From positions 124,001-188,000 of the forward strand of contig JAFKAC010000005.1 in NCBI GenBank assembly GCA_025766275.1: DNA of 64,000 nucleotides. The letters are read 5' to 3'. The stretch is from Lactarius indigo. Lineage: Eukaryota > Basidiomycota > Agaricomycetes > Russulales > Russulaceae. The notes under the pieces are model-generated. The model saw nothing but the letters and a program-made list of their open reading frames with translations. It did no database searches and had not been told where the DNA came from. Numbering within the stretch: position 1 is the stretch's first letter; each line of letters opens with the position of its first letter. Positions 23,574 through 33,273 of this stretch are shown in pieces. The translations under genes and the position numbers were made by a program.

Positions 23574-26500
23574 TCACCGAAAGTCACGAGCCGGCCAGTC
23601 GCGCTGCTTGTCAGCGATGCGCTCTAGAGCCGTTGCGCGCTCCAGACGATAGATGGAGTCGCGCCTGTCGTCCTGCGCACATTCGATCATTGCGCGGAGC
23701 TGGCTCACCCGAGCTCGGAGTCGGTCCAGCTCGTAGCTGGCCGCGTGGAAGCGCGTGACCTCCGCGGTGAGCGACTCATCGTTAATACGATTGAGCGCGC
23801 GGTCGGTAATCTTGTCGGCTTCGAAGACCACGAGGTCCTCGTACGGGTACGTGGGGCGGAGCGCGGCGGATACGTGGGGTTCGGCGTAGAAGGGCTTACC
23901 ATAGACGTGCGGCGAGCCCGGTATAACTCCCAGTATGAGGGGGTCCACCCCTCCGATAATCTGGACATGCGACGCGTCTCTCTCTACTCCATCGGGTCCG
24001 GTGATGGGGTATCGAATGTAATGGGGTCGTCGGTTCGCCCGGAACCCTTCAGGCGCAATGACGTGCGCGGGGTCGTCTGCGGCGGTGAACGGACGGTGAT
24101 CGGCGGCACCAGGCACGCGCACACGTCCTCGATACATGGGGGAGCCGTCGGAGTAGACGAGCCAGGGCGTGACGAGGGGATTATCAGTGTCGCGTTTCGT
24201 TCGAAGGAAGGCGTGTCTCGCCGGGTAATAATCTTCGTCGTCATGGCCAGCCTCAGCTGCCGCCATCGCTGCCGTCGCTCGCGCATCTCCTTCAGTCGGG
24301 CCGCGGCGGAGTCCAGCTGCTCCTTCTGCCACGCTGCCGCTACCCTCCTCCAGCCCTCCAACTCGTACTCCATCAGCGCTTGAACGCTGGTCGTTGCTCG
24401 GGAAAATTCCGCGAACGCCAATGAGGTCGTCGCTTGGGGGGATAGCGGCGATGGGTTCACGTTCGCCGCGATCACTTCGGAAGACGTGGACGACGGCTTG
24501 GTTGTCGTCAGGAGTGGTTGTTGGGTCGGGGAATCTGGTGACAATGTTGGCCCATTCTTGCGCGGTGATTGGCCCCTCTGTCGGTGCAAGAGGCGTCCAT
24601 GGCGTGAGCTGAGTGTTGGGAACCTCGGTGTCGTCGTCATCGGCAAGGAGGGCGCGGGCGTCCTCTGCGAGGGAGTCGAGGAGTTGCGCTTGTGTGACAT
24701 GTCGTAGTGGGGAAGTGGGCATGAGAGTGGTAGCAGTAGAGCGGAGGAGAAGGGGATGACTTTCCTCTGTCGTTGCGCTTCCCGTTTTAACTGTCCTTCC
24801 GCGCGTCTGCGCTTCCTGATACAGGCGAAGGGCTTCGGGCGCAAAGACGTCATCCTTGTTGACCCACTGATTCTCCGAGTCTGGATACCCCTTCCATTTG
24901 ATCAGATACTGGAGGCGTCTTCCTCTGCCGAAGTGCCGGGTGTCCAGAATGGCCTCGACTTCGTACTCTTCTTCTCCATCTATCAGCTCGGGTGGCGGTC
25001 GTGTGAAGTTCTCCCCGTGTAAGGAGGTTTGTTTGTACGGGGTGAGAAGATCGATGTGAAACACTGGATGGATGCTCCACTGCGTGGGAAGTTCCAATCG
25101 ATAGTTGTAGGGGGACATCACCTGTACTACCCGAAAAGGTCCATGGCGTCGCGCCGCTAGTTTTGCCATGGGTTGATTGGTTCGAAGATGTTTGCCCTCG
25201 AGCCACACGAGGTCGTTGACGTTGAACTTGGGCGTATCTTTGTTACGCACCCACGATTCTTGCGCCTTCTTTATAAGGCGTTGGGCGTTGTCTCTAGCTT
25301 CTTTCAGCTGTGTCAGCCGTGCGGTTGCGAGCGGAATGGGAGATGGCTTATCCGTCCAGTCCGCTTGCGGGTTGTATCCCATCAGGAGTTGGAATGGCGA
25401 TTCCTTGGTGTGTTCATGTGGCCAGTTGTTGTGCGCAAATTCAGCGATTGGTAGATAAGCTTCCCAGTCGTCCTGTCGCTCATTTACCCAGAAGCGTAAG
25501 TACTGTTCCAGCCATTGGTTAGTTCGCTCGGACTGTCCATCAGTACGCGGGTGGTATGCGGTGGATATGTTCTGTTGAATCCCCAGAATGCGACACACTT
25601 CTCTGGTAAACTTGGATGTGAAGCGGGGGTCGCGGTCGCTTATTATCTTGCGTGGCAACCCGAAACGTTTGAACACATGAGCGACGTATAGGGTCGCCGT
25701 TTCTTCTGCAGTGATTTCTTCTTTACACGGAATGAAGATGGAGGCCTTGCTACAGTCGTGGTCCGTGACAGTTAGTATGCTGTCATACCCCTTAGAGACG
25801 GGAAGTTTGGTGATGAAGTCTACCGCCACCGTGTGGAACGGCATAGCTTCCAGTATTGGCGTGATGGGGTGTAACGCGGCGCGTATGGGTCTCGTGTTGA
25901 CTTTATTCCTTTGGCATTCTGCGCAGCCTTGCACGTATTCGTATACGTCTTTTCGAAGTCGTGGCCACCAGTAGTGCCTCTCCAGGATGCGTTGAGTTTT
26001 CGCAATTCCCGGATGGCCATGTATCGGCAGGTCGTGATGGTCGTGTATTAGTACACGTTGAGTTGACGCTGGCCCTGTGATTACGAACCTGCCGTCCTTG
26101 TACCATTCTCCTTGTATCTTCTTAAGGTGGTAGGGGTCGACCCATATTTTGATCACCTTTTCGTCTTGCTGGTGGCGCGGTTGTAGTAGATTTGGGTTTG
26201 CGATGAAGGTGCGTGCGGTGTTAAGGGTTCGTACAAAGACTTCCGGGGGCAGGACTACTACTTCGCTGTTGTCTTCGATTCCTTGGTCATAATCCGGTCG
26301 TCTCGACAATGCGTCTGCCCGGCCGTTGTTCTTTCCCTTAATGTGATGAATTTCGAAGTCGTATTCAGAAAGTTCAAGTACTTCCCTAGCGACTCGCCTA
26401 CTGATCTTTTGTGGGGACTTCCAGTATTGTAGGTTCAGATGGTCCGAATAGATCTTGATTTTGTGGGGGGCGCCTGCGAGGAGTGGTCGCCAGTTCCGTA

Positions 26501-28316
26501 GGGCTTTAACTATTGCGAGCAATTCTAGGTCATAGATATCGTAGTTTCTTTCGGCTTCGGAAAGCGTCGCCGAGTAGTAACCTATGGGATGTCGCTTGCC
26601 GTCAGATTTCTTCTGCAATAGTACGGCGCCCACCGCGTAGCCCGAAGCGTCTACTTCCAACTCGAATGGGTCTTGAAGGATGGGGTGTGCTAGTACCGGT
26701 TCCTCTGTTACGAGATGCTTTAGGGTGTTGAACGCCCTTTCTTCTTCTTCAGTCCACCGCCATTCTTCGTCCTTTCGTGTTAGTTTGGTGAGTGGCTTGG
26801 CGTGAGTTGCGAAACCGCGGATAAAGAGTCTGTAAAAGTTACAGAAGCCGAGGAAAGAGCGGACGTCCTTGACTTTTGTTGGTGTTGGCCAGTCCTTGAT
26901 GCCTTGAACTTTTACAGGGTCCATTCGGGTCACCCCCCTTTCAAGGATTACCCCCAGGTAATCCATCCGCGGTTGATGGAACAGGCACTTCTCAAGTTTG
27001 AAGTAGAGATCGTGTTCCTCCGCAACGCGTAAGACATCGCGGACGGCGTTCACATGGGCCGCCAGATCGTGATCGAAGTGAGTAGCGATGCCAATATCGT
27101 CCATGTAGACGCGTATGGTAGTGCCCAGTCGCTCGTGTTTTGCTATCGTGTCGCGGTAGATGTGGTTCATCATGGCCTGGAAGGTGGCGGGGGAGTTAGT
27201 GAGCCCAAAGAACATGACCGTGGGTTCGAAGAGGCCGAATTTGGTTTTGAATGTGGCCTTCTCCTGGTCGCCGTCGCGGATGCGTATGTTGTTGTAGCCC
27301 CACCGGATGTCGAGTTTTGTATAGATGTGGGCATTGCTGAGGTCGAGGATGAGGTCCTGTATTAGCGGTAGCGGGTACTGATTCCGAATGGTGTGGGAGT
27401 TGATGACCCGGTAGTCCTGTACCGGTCGTAGTTTTCCGTCCTTCTTTTTGATGAAGAAAAAGGAAGAAGCGTACGGGGAAATAGAGGGGCGTAAATATCC
27501 CTGCTTTAGTTTCTCGTCCAGGAACTCCTTGAGTTCGCCCTCTTCCTTTTGGGTCATAGGATAAATCTTGCAATCGATGGCAGCTGGTGCGGATGGTTTG
27601 AAGTCTATTGCGTGGTCCCACGGCCTTGCCGGGGGGAAGCGGTGTGAGGCCTGCTCGTTGAAGAGTTTGGTAAACATTGCGTATTCTTGAGGGAGCACTG
27701 CTGCCATTTGCTGTTGTTTCGCTTGTATGGCCAACTCCGTCGAGGTAGTGGCTCTGGCGAACGTTACTTCTTCCAATTCTCGTACGATGTCTTCCTTTTC
27801 GGCCACGATGAGGGCGCGAGTGGTTGTTGTTGACAGCAGCGCCTCATTAGTTGCGAGTATCACCGGCTGCATGTCGGGATGCATGGTGGCGGTGGCCCAA
27901 CTGATTGTCGGTTCGAACGCGCTTAGCCATGGGTAACCTAGCACCATGTCTTCGCTTCCTAGATCGGTGACCAGGAAGGTCATTTGCTTTATCTGTCCCC
28001 GTGTTTTTACCTCTAGGTTGACATAATGAGTGATCAACCCAGCTTTGTTTTCCGTGTTATCTATATTCCATATCTTGCGAGGCGTATCCAGTGGCTGTGT
28101 CTGGATGCCCGCCCGTTTTGCCAGGCTTGGTCGGATGAAGTTATCGGTTGCGCCGGAGTCCACCAGCGCATTTGTTTCAGTCGTTTGGTAATTCGTTCGG
28201 ACAGTTACTGGGATTCGCATATATCGATAGCGCGTTGTCACAATTACAGAATTACATTGAAGAGCCCTCACCCAGACTGACGGGTTTAGGCGTCCCGAAA
28301 ACCCTCTTTTCCCCAC
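23574..28316 (-). CDS. pol: GypA-2 pol polyprotein (PR-RT-RH-IN-chromodomain-tail)
   Basis: 1580 codons, open throughout, made by -1 frameshift from gag (the apparent initiator lies in the overlap). Protease DSGATDNF at about residue 54; RT with TKLDIRWGYN and YMDD near residue 405; RNase H DASGYAVGAVLLQKK; integrase HHCC (HxH spaced to CAEC) and DDE (DFITKL, SDRDPRF, DGQSERTNQW). The chromodomain EEEYEVEAILDTRHF then YLIKWKGYPDSENQW usually tethers integration to modified chromatin. A roughly 400-residue acidic/Pro-rich tail with DYYPARHAFLRTK, DASHVQIIGGVDPLILG and a C-terminal YRLERATALERI follows; no known domain recognised there. ORFx overlaps it. Confidence 0.92.
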   Translation of the reverse strand: MGKRGFSGRLNPSVWVRALQCNSVIVTTRYRYMRIPVTVRTNYQTTETNALVDSGATDNFIRPSLAKRAGIQTQPLDTPRKIWNIDNTENKAGLITHYVNLEVKTRGQIKQMTFLVTDLGSEDMVLGYPWLSAFEPTISWATATMHPDMQPVILATNEALLSTTTTRALIVAEKEDIVRELEEVTFARATTSTELAIQAKQQQMAAVLPQEYAMFTKLFNEQASHRFPPARPWDHAIDFKPSAPAAIDCKIYPMTQKEEGELKEFLDEKLKQGYLRPSISPYASSFFFIKKKDGKLRPVQDYRVINSHTIRNQYPLPLIQDLILDLSNAHIYTKLDIRWGYNNIRIRDGDQEKATFKTKFGLFEPTVMFFGLTNSPATFQAMMNHIYRDTIAKHERLGTTIRVYMDDIGIATHFDHDLAAHVNAVRDVLRVAEEHDLYFKLEKCLFHQPRMDYLGVILERGVTRMDPVKVQGIKDWPTPTKVKDVRSFLGFCNFYRLFIRGFATHAKPLTKLTRKDEEWRWTEEEERAFNTLKHLVTEEPVLAHPILQDPFELEVDASGYAVGAVLLQKKSDGKRHPIGYYSATLSEAERNYDIYDLELLAIVKALRNWRPLLAGAPHKIKIYSDHLNLQYWKSPQKISRRVAREVLELSEYDFEIHHIKGKNNGRADALSRRPDYDQGIEDNSEVVVLPPEVFVRTLNTARTFIANPNLLQPRHQQDEKVIKIWVDPYHLKKIQGEWYKDGRFVITGPASTQRVLIHDHHDLPIHGHPGIAKTQRILERHYWWPRLRKDVYEYVQGCAECQRNKVNTRPIRAALHPITPILEAMPFHTVAVDFITKLPVSKGYDSILTVTDHDCSKASIFIPCKEEITAEETATLYVAHVFKRFGLPRKIISDRDPRFTSKFTREVCRILGIQQNISTAYHPRTDGQSERTNQWLEQYLRFWVNERQDDWEAYLPIAEFAHNNWPHEHTKESPFQLLMGYNPQADWTDKPSPIPLATARLTQLKEARDNAQRLIKKAQESWVRNKDTPKFNVNDLVWLEGKHLRTNQPMAKLAARRHGPFRVVQVMSPYNYRLELPTQWSIHPVFHIDLLTPYKQTSLHGENFTRPPPELIDGEEEYEVEAILDTRHFGRGRRLQYLIKWKGYPDSENQWVNKDDVFAPEALRLYQEAQTRGRTVKTGSATTEESHPLLLRSTATTLMPTSPLRHVTQAQLLDSLAEDARALLADDDDTEVPNTQLTPWTPLAPTEGPITAQEWANIVTRFPDPTTTPDDNQAVVHVFRSDRGEREPIAAIPPSDDLIGVRGIFPSNDQRSSADGVRVGGLEEGSGSVAEGAAGLRRGPTEGDARATAAMAAAEAGHDDEDYYPARHAFLRTKRDTDNPLVTPWLVYSDGSPMYRGRVRVPGAADHRPFTAADDPAHVIAPEGFRANRRPHYIRYPITGPDGVERDASHVQIIGGVDPLILGVIPGSPHVYGKPFYAEPHVSAALRPTYPYEDLVVFEADKITDRALNRINDESLTAEVTRFHAASYELDRLRARVSQLRAMIECAQDDRRDSIYRLERATALERIADKQRDWPARDFR
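23984..24853 (-). CDS. ORFx in GypA-2 (overlapping ORF, +1 frame to pol)
   Basis: 289 codons, same +1 relation to pol and same position as in the other copies. Begins MTSLRPKPFACIRKRRRA (basic), has a Ser/Thr/Pro-rich middle, a helix with YELEGWRRVAAAWQKEQL and an end like DDPITFDTPSPDPME. The basic N-terminus and charged helix could suit a nucleic-acid- or protein-binding accessory factor, but nothing identifies it. Confidence 0.4.
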   Translation of the reverse strand: MTSLRPKPFACIRKRRRAEGQLKREAQRQRKVIPFSSALLLPLSCPLPHYDMSHKRNSSTPSQRTPAPSLPMTTTPRFPTLSSRHGRLLHRQRGQSPRKNGPTLSPDSPTQQPLLTTTKPSSTSSEVIAANVNPSPLSPQATTSLAFAEFSRATTSVQALMEYELEGWRRVAAAWQKEQLDSAAARLKEMRERRQRWRQLRLAMTTKIITRRDTPSFERNATLIIPSSRPGSSTPTAPPCIEDVCACLVPPITVRSPPQTTPRTSLRLKGSGRTDDPITFDTPSPDPME

Positions 28317-30349
28317 AGATCTTGGAGTATGAGATCTTTCACCTCATCCGTACTGTTGGCTACTTGTGTGAGCCATTCTTTGGCCTGTTCTCCTGCCGTT
28401 TTTGCAGCGTTGATTTGGGGCGCGGGTGTCGCGCTTGGCGCGGGCGACATATACCCGGGCAGCGATGGTGCGTACTGTGATGGTGCGTATTGCGAGACGG
28501 GTCCCTGAGGATATCCCGTGGTTTCGGTCATACGGCTGCTGGATGGGGCGGTCTGCCATTGTTGCTGTACGCGCAGATGTGGACAATTTCGTGAGAGATG
28601 GCCGGGAGCGTGACAGTTATAACAAAGGACGTTCCTTAAGTCCCTTCGAGATCCTCCCCTTCCTCGTCCTCGGGCTCCCGGCCCTCCTCTAGGTGGGAAT
28701 GGTGGCATAGGCCAATCACGATGTGGCAGCTTGTTGAAGTCTATGTCTTCCGATCCCGCGAGTCTTACCTTGGCTCGATCAGCCGAGGTGTCCATCGCCC
28801 ACGGGTTAGTTTGTGGCAGGTTTTGCGGGAGCGTCCACCCCGCATTACCGCCCTGCTTCTTTGGCGTCGTCGTATTCTTGTATTCATTGAGTCGCGCTTT
28901 GAGGTGTATGTAATTCTTTTGTCGTTTAAGGACGGCCCTTTTCCAATCGTCGAACGTAACAGGGTCGTCAAACTGGAACGCGTTCTTGAACAGTTCCTTG
29001 GGTAAACCCGACGTGAAGAGGTCGATGGTTTGGGGTTCGTTGAGGCGGTATTGAGCCTTCCGTGCGAGCTGTTCAAAATCGTTGACGTACTTGTCAATGT
29101 CCTCCCCCATCATCTTGAAGCCCTTCCGTAGTATAGCTTGGGCTTGCTCTCTTTCTAACGTGTTTTCGAACCTTTGGCTAAACCCGTCGGCTACGGCGTC
29201 CCACAGGTCGCGAGTGTAGGGACTGATCCCTCGTTGTATTTGTCTGTTGAGCCAGTTCAGGAAGGATAGGACCCATTCGCTGACTGCTCCGCCTTTGATG
29301 TAGGAAAGAAACAGAAGGCATCTTCTGTAATCGTTGCGCATGATGGGGGCGTCCAGATTCATGCCCCAGTAGACATGCCACTGCGTGAGGAATTGGTCTA
29401 CTTTGAGTCTGTCTCCGTCAAAAATGGAAGGTGGCTCGCCGGTTAATTTTTCGTTATGGTGTCCTCCTCCTCCGGCATCTCCACCTCCTCCGCCTCCTCC
29501 TCCACCTCCGCCCCCTCCACCTCCTGGTGGTCCTCCGGGAGGCATTCTTGGTGGTTCGGTTCTTCGTAGATCAAACGGGACACCTCCTCCTGGCGGTGGT
29601 GGCGGGTCTCCACTTGGTCCTCCTATCCCTGGTGGAAGGTCTAATGGGGGTCGTCGTCCGGATGGGGGGTCTCCTCGATCGGACCCTATTGCTCGGAAGA
29701 TGGCTGCGTCGTCGGCGGTCATTCGTACGCCGGTTTCTGGATTGATAGGCATGAGGATGTCTCGTGCTTCTTCTCGTATTGCGCGTGTTTCTTCAATCGC
29801 AACTTCTTCCATTGCTCGTGTTATTGTTGCCATAATGGCTGGTGAGCGAATGTGAATTGGTTCTGGTTCCGTAATGTGCGCGGACTCAGCTCGTTCGATG
29901 AGGAGATCTTGTATTGCTCCTCCACTAGTTTCCGTTTGATTCGGCTCTCTTCCTTCGCTTTCGCTTTGACTCTGTTCCTCTTCTTCTTCTGATATTACCT
30001 CTCCGGTAGAGTGTTCTCGTACTTGTCCGTCGATGGGGCCCCAGTCTGCTCTGCTATTGAGCTCTCTGGCGTCGATGTCGCACCGGTATCTGGGTCCTGC
30101 TGGTCGTACGACGTCCCACTGGGATTCTATGGGGTTCCACGTAACTTCCGTCCAGCACAAGTGATCGAAATTGAACTCAACCGGTCGGAACCTGCTAGGT
30201 CCGTTGAATTCCACAAAATAGCCGGTTTCTTCTTGTCTTTCCCTCCAACTAGCAGCTTGTAAAAAGCGCGTGGGGACGTTACGTTCTCCTCTCCTTGGGA
30301 GTGAATAGGGACGGAAACTTGTCCACTGGTCTCTTGTTGTTACGGCCAC
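28286..30349 (-). CDS. gag: GypA-2 gag polyprotein
   Basis: 687 codons, fully open. The first codon is GTG at 30349 in a good initiation context (A at -3, G at +4), and no in-frame AUG occurs for about 170 codons. Order: conserved N-terminal domain (NVPTRFLQAASW), acidic stretch (EEEEEQSQSESEG), MATITRAMEEV helix, Pro-rich linker with a long poly-Gly run (about 15 Gly, near 29470-29530) that is longer than in the sister copies, gag core (QWHVYWGMNLDAP), then the CCHC knuckle CYNCHAPGHLSRNC. It forms the particle shell and packages RNA. Ends TGA 28286-28288, overlapping pol by 31 bases in the -1 frame. Confidence 0.9.
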   Translation of the reverse strand: MAVTTRDQWTSFRPYSLPRRGERNVPTRFLQAASWRERQEETGYFVEFNGPSRFRPVEFNFDHLCWTEVTWNPIESQWDVVRPAGPRYRCDIDARELNSRADWGPIDGQVREHSTGEVISEEEEEQSQSESEGREPNQTETSGGAIQDLLIERAESAHITEPEPIHIRSPAIMATITRAMEEVAIEETRAIREEARDILMPINPETGVRMTADDAAIFRAIGSDRGDPPSGRRPPLDLPPGIGGPSGDPPPPPGGGVPFDLRRTEPPRMPPGGPPGGGGGGGGGGGGGGGDAGGGGHHNEKLTGEPPSIFDGDRLKVDQFLTQWHVYWGMNLDAPIMRNDYRRCLLFLSYIKGGAVSEWVLSFLNWLNRQIQRGISPYTRDLWDAVADGFSQRFENTLEREQAQAILRKGFKMMGEDIDKYVNDFEQLARKAQYRLNEPQTIDLFTSGLPKELFKNAFQFDDPVTFDDWKRAVLKRQKNYIHLKARLNEYKNTTTPKKQGGNAGWTLPQNLPQTNPWAMDTSADRAKVRLAGSEDIDFNKLPHRDWPMPPFPPRGGPGARGRGRGGSRRDLRNVLCYNCHAPGHLSRNCPHLRVQQQWQTAPSSSRMTETTGYPQGPVSQYAPSQYAPSLPGYMSPAPSATPAPQINAAKTAGEQAKEWLTQVANSTDEVKDLILQDLWGKEGFRDA

Positions 30350-30355
30350 GATGGT

Positions 30356-30368
30356 ATCTTGGTCTTAA
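30356..30368 (-). promoter_or_regulatory. GypA-2 self-priming primer-binding site
   Basis: Minus-strand AAGACCAAGAT (30366-30356), two bases from the LTR, complementary to the 11-mer at 30565-30555 in R. Same arrangement as the other copies. Confidence 0.75.
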
Positions 30369-30859
30369 TGTAACGTCGTCACGACGTTAGCTCGACTTGA
30401 GCTCGAGGGAGGCGATAACAACTTAGCGAATTGCTTGAAGACACGAAGGTCCAAGCGTAGACGACAGTGAACACTCGAAGGTGCACTACTTCCTTTGACA
30501 GCGATAAAGAGGGAAGGAGAGAGAGAGAAAGAAGAGAACAAGTGACGATTCAAGAAGACCAAGATGGCGTATCTTGGTCTTCGCAAGCAGTCTTAAATAC
30601 AAGTCGAGCAGGCTTAGAAGCGCTGCCATGAGTCACCGTAAAGTAGCGTCCAACGTATTGCAGAAACCACTCGAAGCCTAATACTACTAGTACCTGTACT
30701 AGTGGCGTTGGTCATCAGTCAGCTATCGTATCCTATCGCCTATCGCACTACCGTATCACCGTAAATAAGTCCGCAACTAATCTACCTTACCGCCGTAGTT
30801 GCAACCGGTACAGTAAGGGTTCTCAGTCGAGTATCGCCGCACAAGTCCGAAACGTAACA
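30369..30859 (-). repeat. GypA-2 5' LTR
   Basis: 491 bp. On the minus strand it has a TATTTAAG TATA-like box (about 30597-30590), then the hairpin with the R-start 11-mer at 30565-30555. Apparently identical to the 3' LTR. Confidence 0.94.
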
Positions 30860-31373
30860 CATGAACACACGAAACAGTCGCCGTTCCAGCTTCTGATGGG
30901 ATACGATCCGCAAGCGGATTGGACCGATAAGCTGTCCCCTCTTCCTCAGGTCACGAGACGACTAACGCAACTAAAAGAGGCTAGAAAAGACGCCCAACGT
31001 CTCATGAAACGAGCGCAAGAGGCGTGGGTCCGCAACAAAGATACGCCCAAGTTCAAAACAGGAGACCTCGTGTGGTTAGAGGGCAAACATCTCCGAACCA
31101 ATCAGCCTACGGCAAAATTAGCGGCGCGACGCCATGGACCATTCCGAGTGACACAGGTGATGTCCCCCTATAATTATCGATTAGAACTTCCCGTCCAGTG
31201 GAGCATCCACCCAGTGTTCCACATCGATCTTCTCACGCCATACAAACAAACCCCCCTTCACGGGGAAAATTTCACACGACCACCGCCCGAATTGATTGAT
31301 GGCGAAGAAGAATATGAAGTCGAGGCCATTCTAGATTCTCGGCGTTTCGGCAGAGGGAGGCGACTCCAGTATC

Positions 31374-32294
31374 TTGTCAAATGGAAAGGGTACCCAGACT
31401 CGGAGAATCAGTGGGTCAACGAAGATGACGTCTTTGCACCGGAAGCGCTCCACCTTTATCAAGAAGCACAAGCGCGCGAAGCAACAGTTAAAATGGGCTC
31501 GGCCCATGTGCAGGAAAGTCATCCCCTTTTCCTTCGCTCTACCGCCTCCACTCTCATGCCCACTTCTCCCCTGCGACATGTCACCCAAGCGATCCTCCTC
31601 GACTCCCTTGCCGAAGACGCTCGGGCCCTCCTCGCTGAAGACGACGAGACCGAGATTCCTAACACCCAAATCACCCCGTACACACCTGTTGGCCAGCCAG
31701 AGGGCCGCATCACCGCACAAGAGTGGGCAAACGTCCTTGCCCAGTTTCCAGACCCCACGCAACAGCCCGACGACGAACCCGCCGTCGTCCACGTCTTCCG
31801 AGACGAACATGGGGAGCGCGAACCCATCGCGGTCATACCCCCAAGCGACGACCTCGTCGGCGTTCGCGGAGTTTTCCCGAGCAACAACGAGCGTTCAAGC
31901 TCTCCTGGAGTACGAGTTGGACGGATGGAAGAGGGTAGCAGCGGAGTGGCAGAAGGAACAGTTAGACTCAGCTGCGGCCCGACTGAGAGAGATGCGCGAG
32001 TGGCGGCAGCGATGGAGGCTGCTGAGGCTGGCCATGACGACGACGATTACTACCCGGCACGCCACGCCTTTCTTCGAACGAAAAGCGACCCTACTAATCC
32101 CCGCATCACACCCTGGCTCGTCAACTCCGACGGGTCCGCCATGTACCGAGGACGTGTGCGTGTACCGGGCGCCGCCGACCACCGTCCCTTCACCACCACT
32201 GACGACCCCGCGCACGTTATTGCGCCTGAGGGGTTCCGGGCAAATCGACGACCCCATCACATTCCATACCCCATCACCGGCCCCGACGGAGTAG
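31374..32294 (+). CDS. ORFx in GypA-1 (overlapping ORF, +1 frame to pol)
   Basis: Open frame of about 306 codons lying entirely within the pol tail. It shares with the other three gypsy copies the motif YELDGWKRVAAEWQKEQL, a basic/amphipathic helix-like stretch and a terminal DDPITFHTPSPAPTE. The true start is unknown; MSPKRSSS near 31580 is the start most alike between copies. Function unknown. See findings for the conservation argument. Confidence 0.35.
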   Translation: MSNGKGTQTRRISGSTKMTSLHRKRSTFIKKHKRAKQQLKWARPMCRKVIPFSFALPPPLSCPLLPCDMSPKRSSSTPLPKTLGPSSLKTTRPRFLTPKSPRTHLLASQRAASPHKSGQTSLPSFQTPRNSPTTNPPSSTSSETNMGSANPSRSYPQATTSSAFAEFSRATTSVQALLEYELDGWKRVAAEWQKEQLDSAAARLREMREWRQRWRLLRLAMTTTITTRHATPFFERKATLLIPASHPGSSTPTGPPCTEDVCVYRAPPTTVPSPPLTTPRTLLRLRGSGQIDDPITFHTPSPAPTE

Positions 32295-32733
32295 AGAGGG
32301 ACGCTTCCCACGTCCAGATCATTGGAGGGGCGGACCCCCTCATACTGGGAGTCATACCGGGCTCCCCTCACTTATATGGTAAGCCCCTTTACGCCGAACC
32401 TCATGTCAGTGCCGCGCTGCGCCCCACGTACCCCCACGAAGACCTCGTCATCTTCGCCGCGGACTGCATCATGGACCGCGCCCTCAACCGCATCAACGAC
32501 GAGACGCTCACGGCAGAAGTCACGCGCTACCGCGCGGCTAGCTTTGAGTTGGAGCGTCTCCGAGCTAGGGTGGCGCAGCTGCGGGACATGATCGCATGCG
32601 CGCAAAGCGACAGGCAAGACTCCATTTACAGACTGGAGCGCGCCACTGCACTCGAGCGCATCGCCGACGAGCAGCGCGATTGGCCGGCGAGGGACTTTCG
32701 GTGAGTCGGGGTCTCACGCTAAAAGGAGGGTGA

Positions 32734-33273
32734 TGTTACGTTTCGACTCGTACGGACTTCTGCGCTCGTGACCCTTACTGTACCGGTTGCAACTACGGCG
32801 GTAAGGTATATTAGTTGCGGACTTAACCACGGTGATACGGTAGTGCGATAGGTGATACGGTACGATAGCTGACTGATGACGGGCGCCACTAATACTGGTA
32901 GTAGTGGTACTTGGATTGAGATACTTACGCGATACGTTGGACGCTACATTACAGTGACTCATAGCAGCGCTTGAAAGCCTGCTCGAATTGTATTTAAACT
33001 GTCTTGTGAAGACCAAGATACGCCATCTTGGTCTTCTTGAATCGCCATTTATTTCTCTCTTCTTTTTCCTCTTCGCCTCTCTATTTCTCTTCAAACTCAG
33101 AGCAACTCCGACTCCGTTCGAGAACAGCATAAGTAGGATCTGCCGGTGTACCTCCGTGTATTCACCAGGGCAGAAGCTTGGACCTCCGTGTCTTCAAGTT
33201 GACGCATCGATACATCGCTGAGTTGTTACTGCCCTCAGAGCTCAAGTCGGGCTAACGTCGTGGCGACGTTACA
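32734..33273 (+). repeat. GypA-1 3' LTR
   Basis: Same length as the 5' LTR. The two differences seen (near 33200) are both C/T within CpG. Preceded by the polypurine tract AAAAGGAGGGTGA (about 32721-32733). Confidence 0.92.

Larger units (their letters stand above)
23052..30859 (-). mobile_element. GypA-2: intact Ty3/gypsy chromovirus inserted in GypA-1
   Basis: 7808 bp. Two 491-bp LTRs (23052-23542 and 30369-30859) in which I saw no differences. Perfect 5-bp target duplication CATGA on both sides. Opposite orientation to GypA-1. Gag and pol are both open from end to end. Together these mark a very recent, possibly still competent insertion. It belongs to the same family as its host element but has a shorter, distinct LTR. 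Confidence 0.95.
20150..32704 (+). pseudogene. GypA-1 pol, broken by TGA and by GypA-2 insertion
   Basis: In the -1 frame to gag: protease DSGATDNF; RT with YMDD at about 21359-21370; RNase H core (DASGYAVGAVLLQRK). A TGA at 21967-21969 replaces the CGA Arg found in GypA-3 (KALRNWRP). The frame reopens for the integrase HHCC zinc finger and the first DDE part (DRDPRFASKFTREV), then is cut at 23051 within WPHE. It resumes at 30865 (TKQSPFQLLMGYDPQADW) through the GPY/F-like region, chromodomain (YLVKWKGYPDSENQW) and the long tail ending in RDWPARDFR at 32704. ORFx (about 31374-32294) is open in the +1 frame over the tail. Confidence 0.85.
17560..33273 (+). mobile_element. GypA-1: Ty3/gypsy chromovirus, interrupted by GypA-2
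   Basis: Two 540-bp LTRs (17560-18099, 32734-33273) differing at only two sites seen, flanked by ACACA (17555-17559 and 33274-33278). Internal order is gag, protease, RT, RNase H, integrase, chromodomain and tail. The integrase coding region is cut at 23051 by GypA-2 (target duplication CATGA at 23047-23051 and 30860-30864) and resumes at 30865. Without the insert it is about 7.9 kb. Two in-frame TGA codons make it non-autonomous. Confidence 0.93.
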
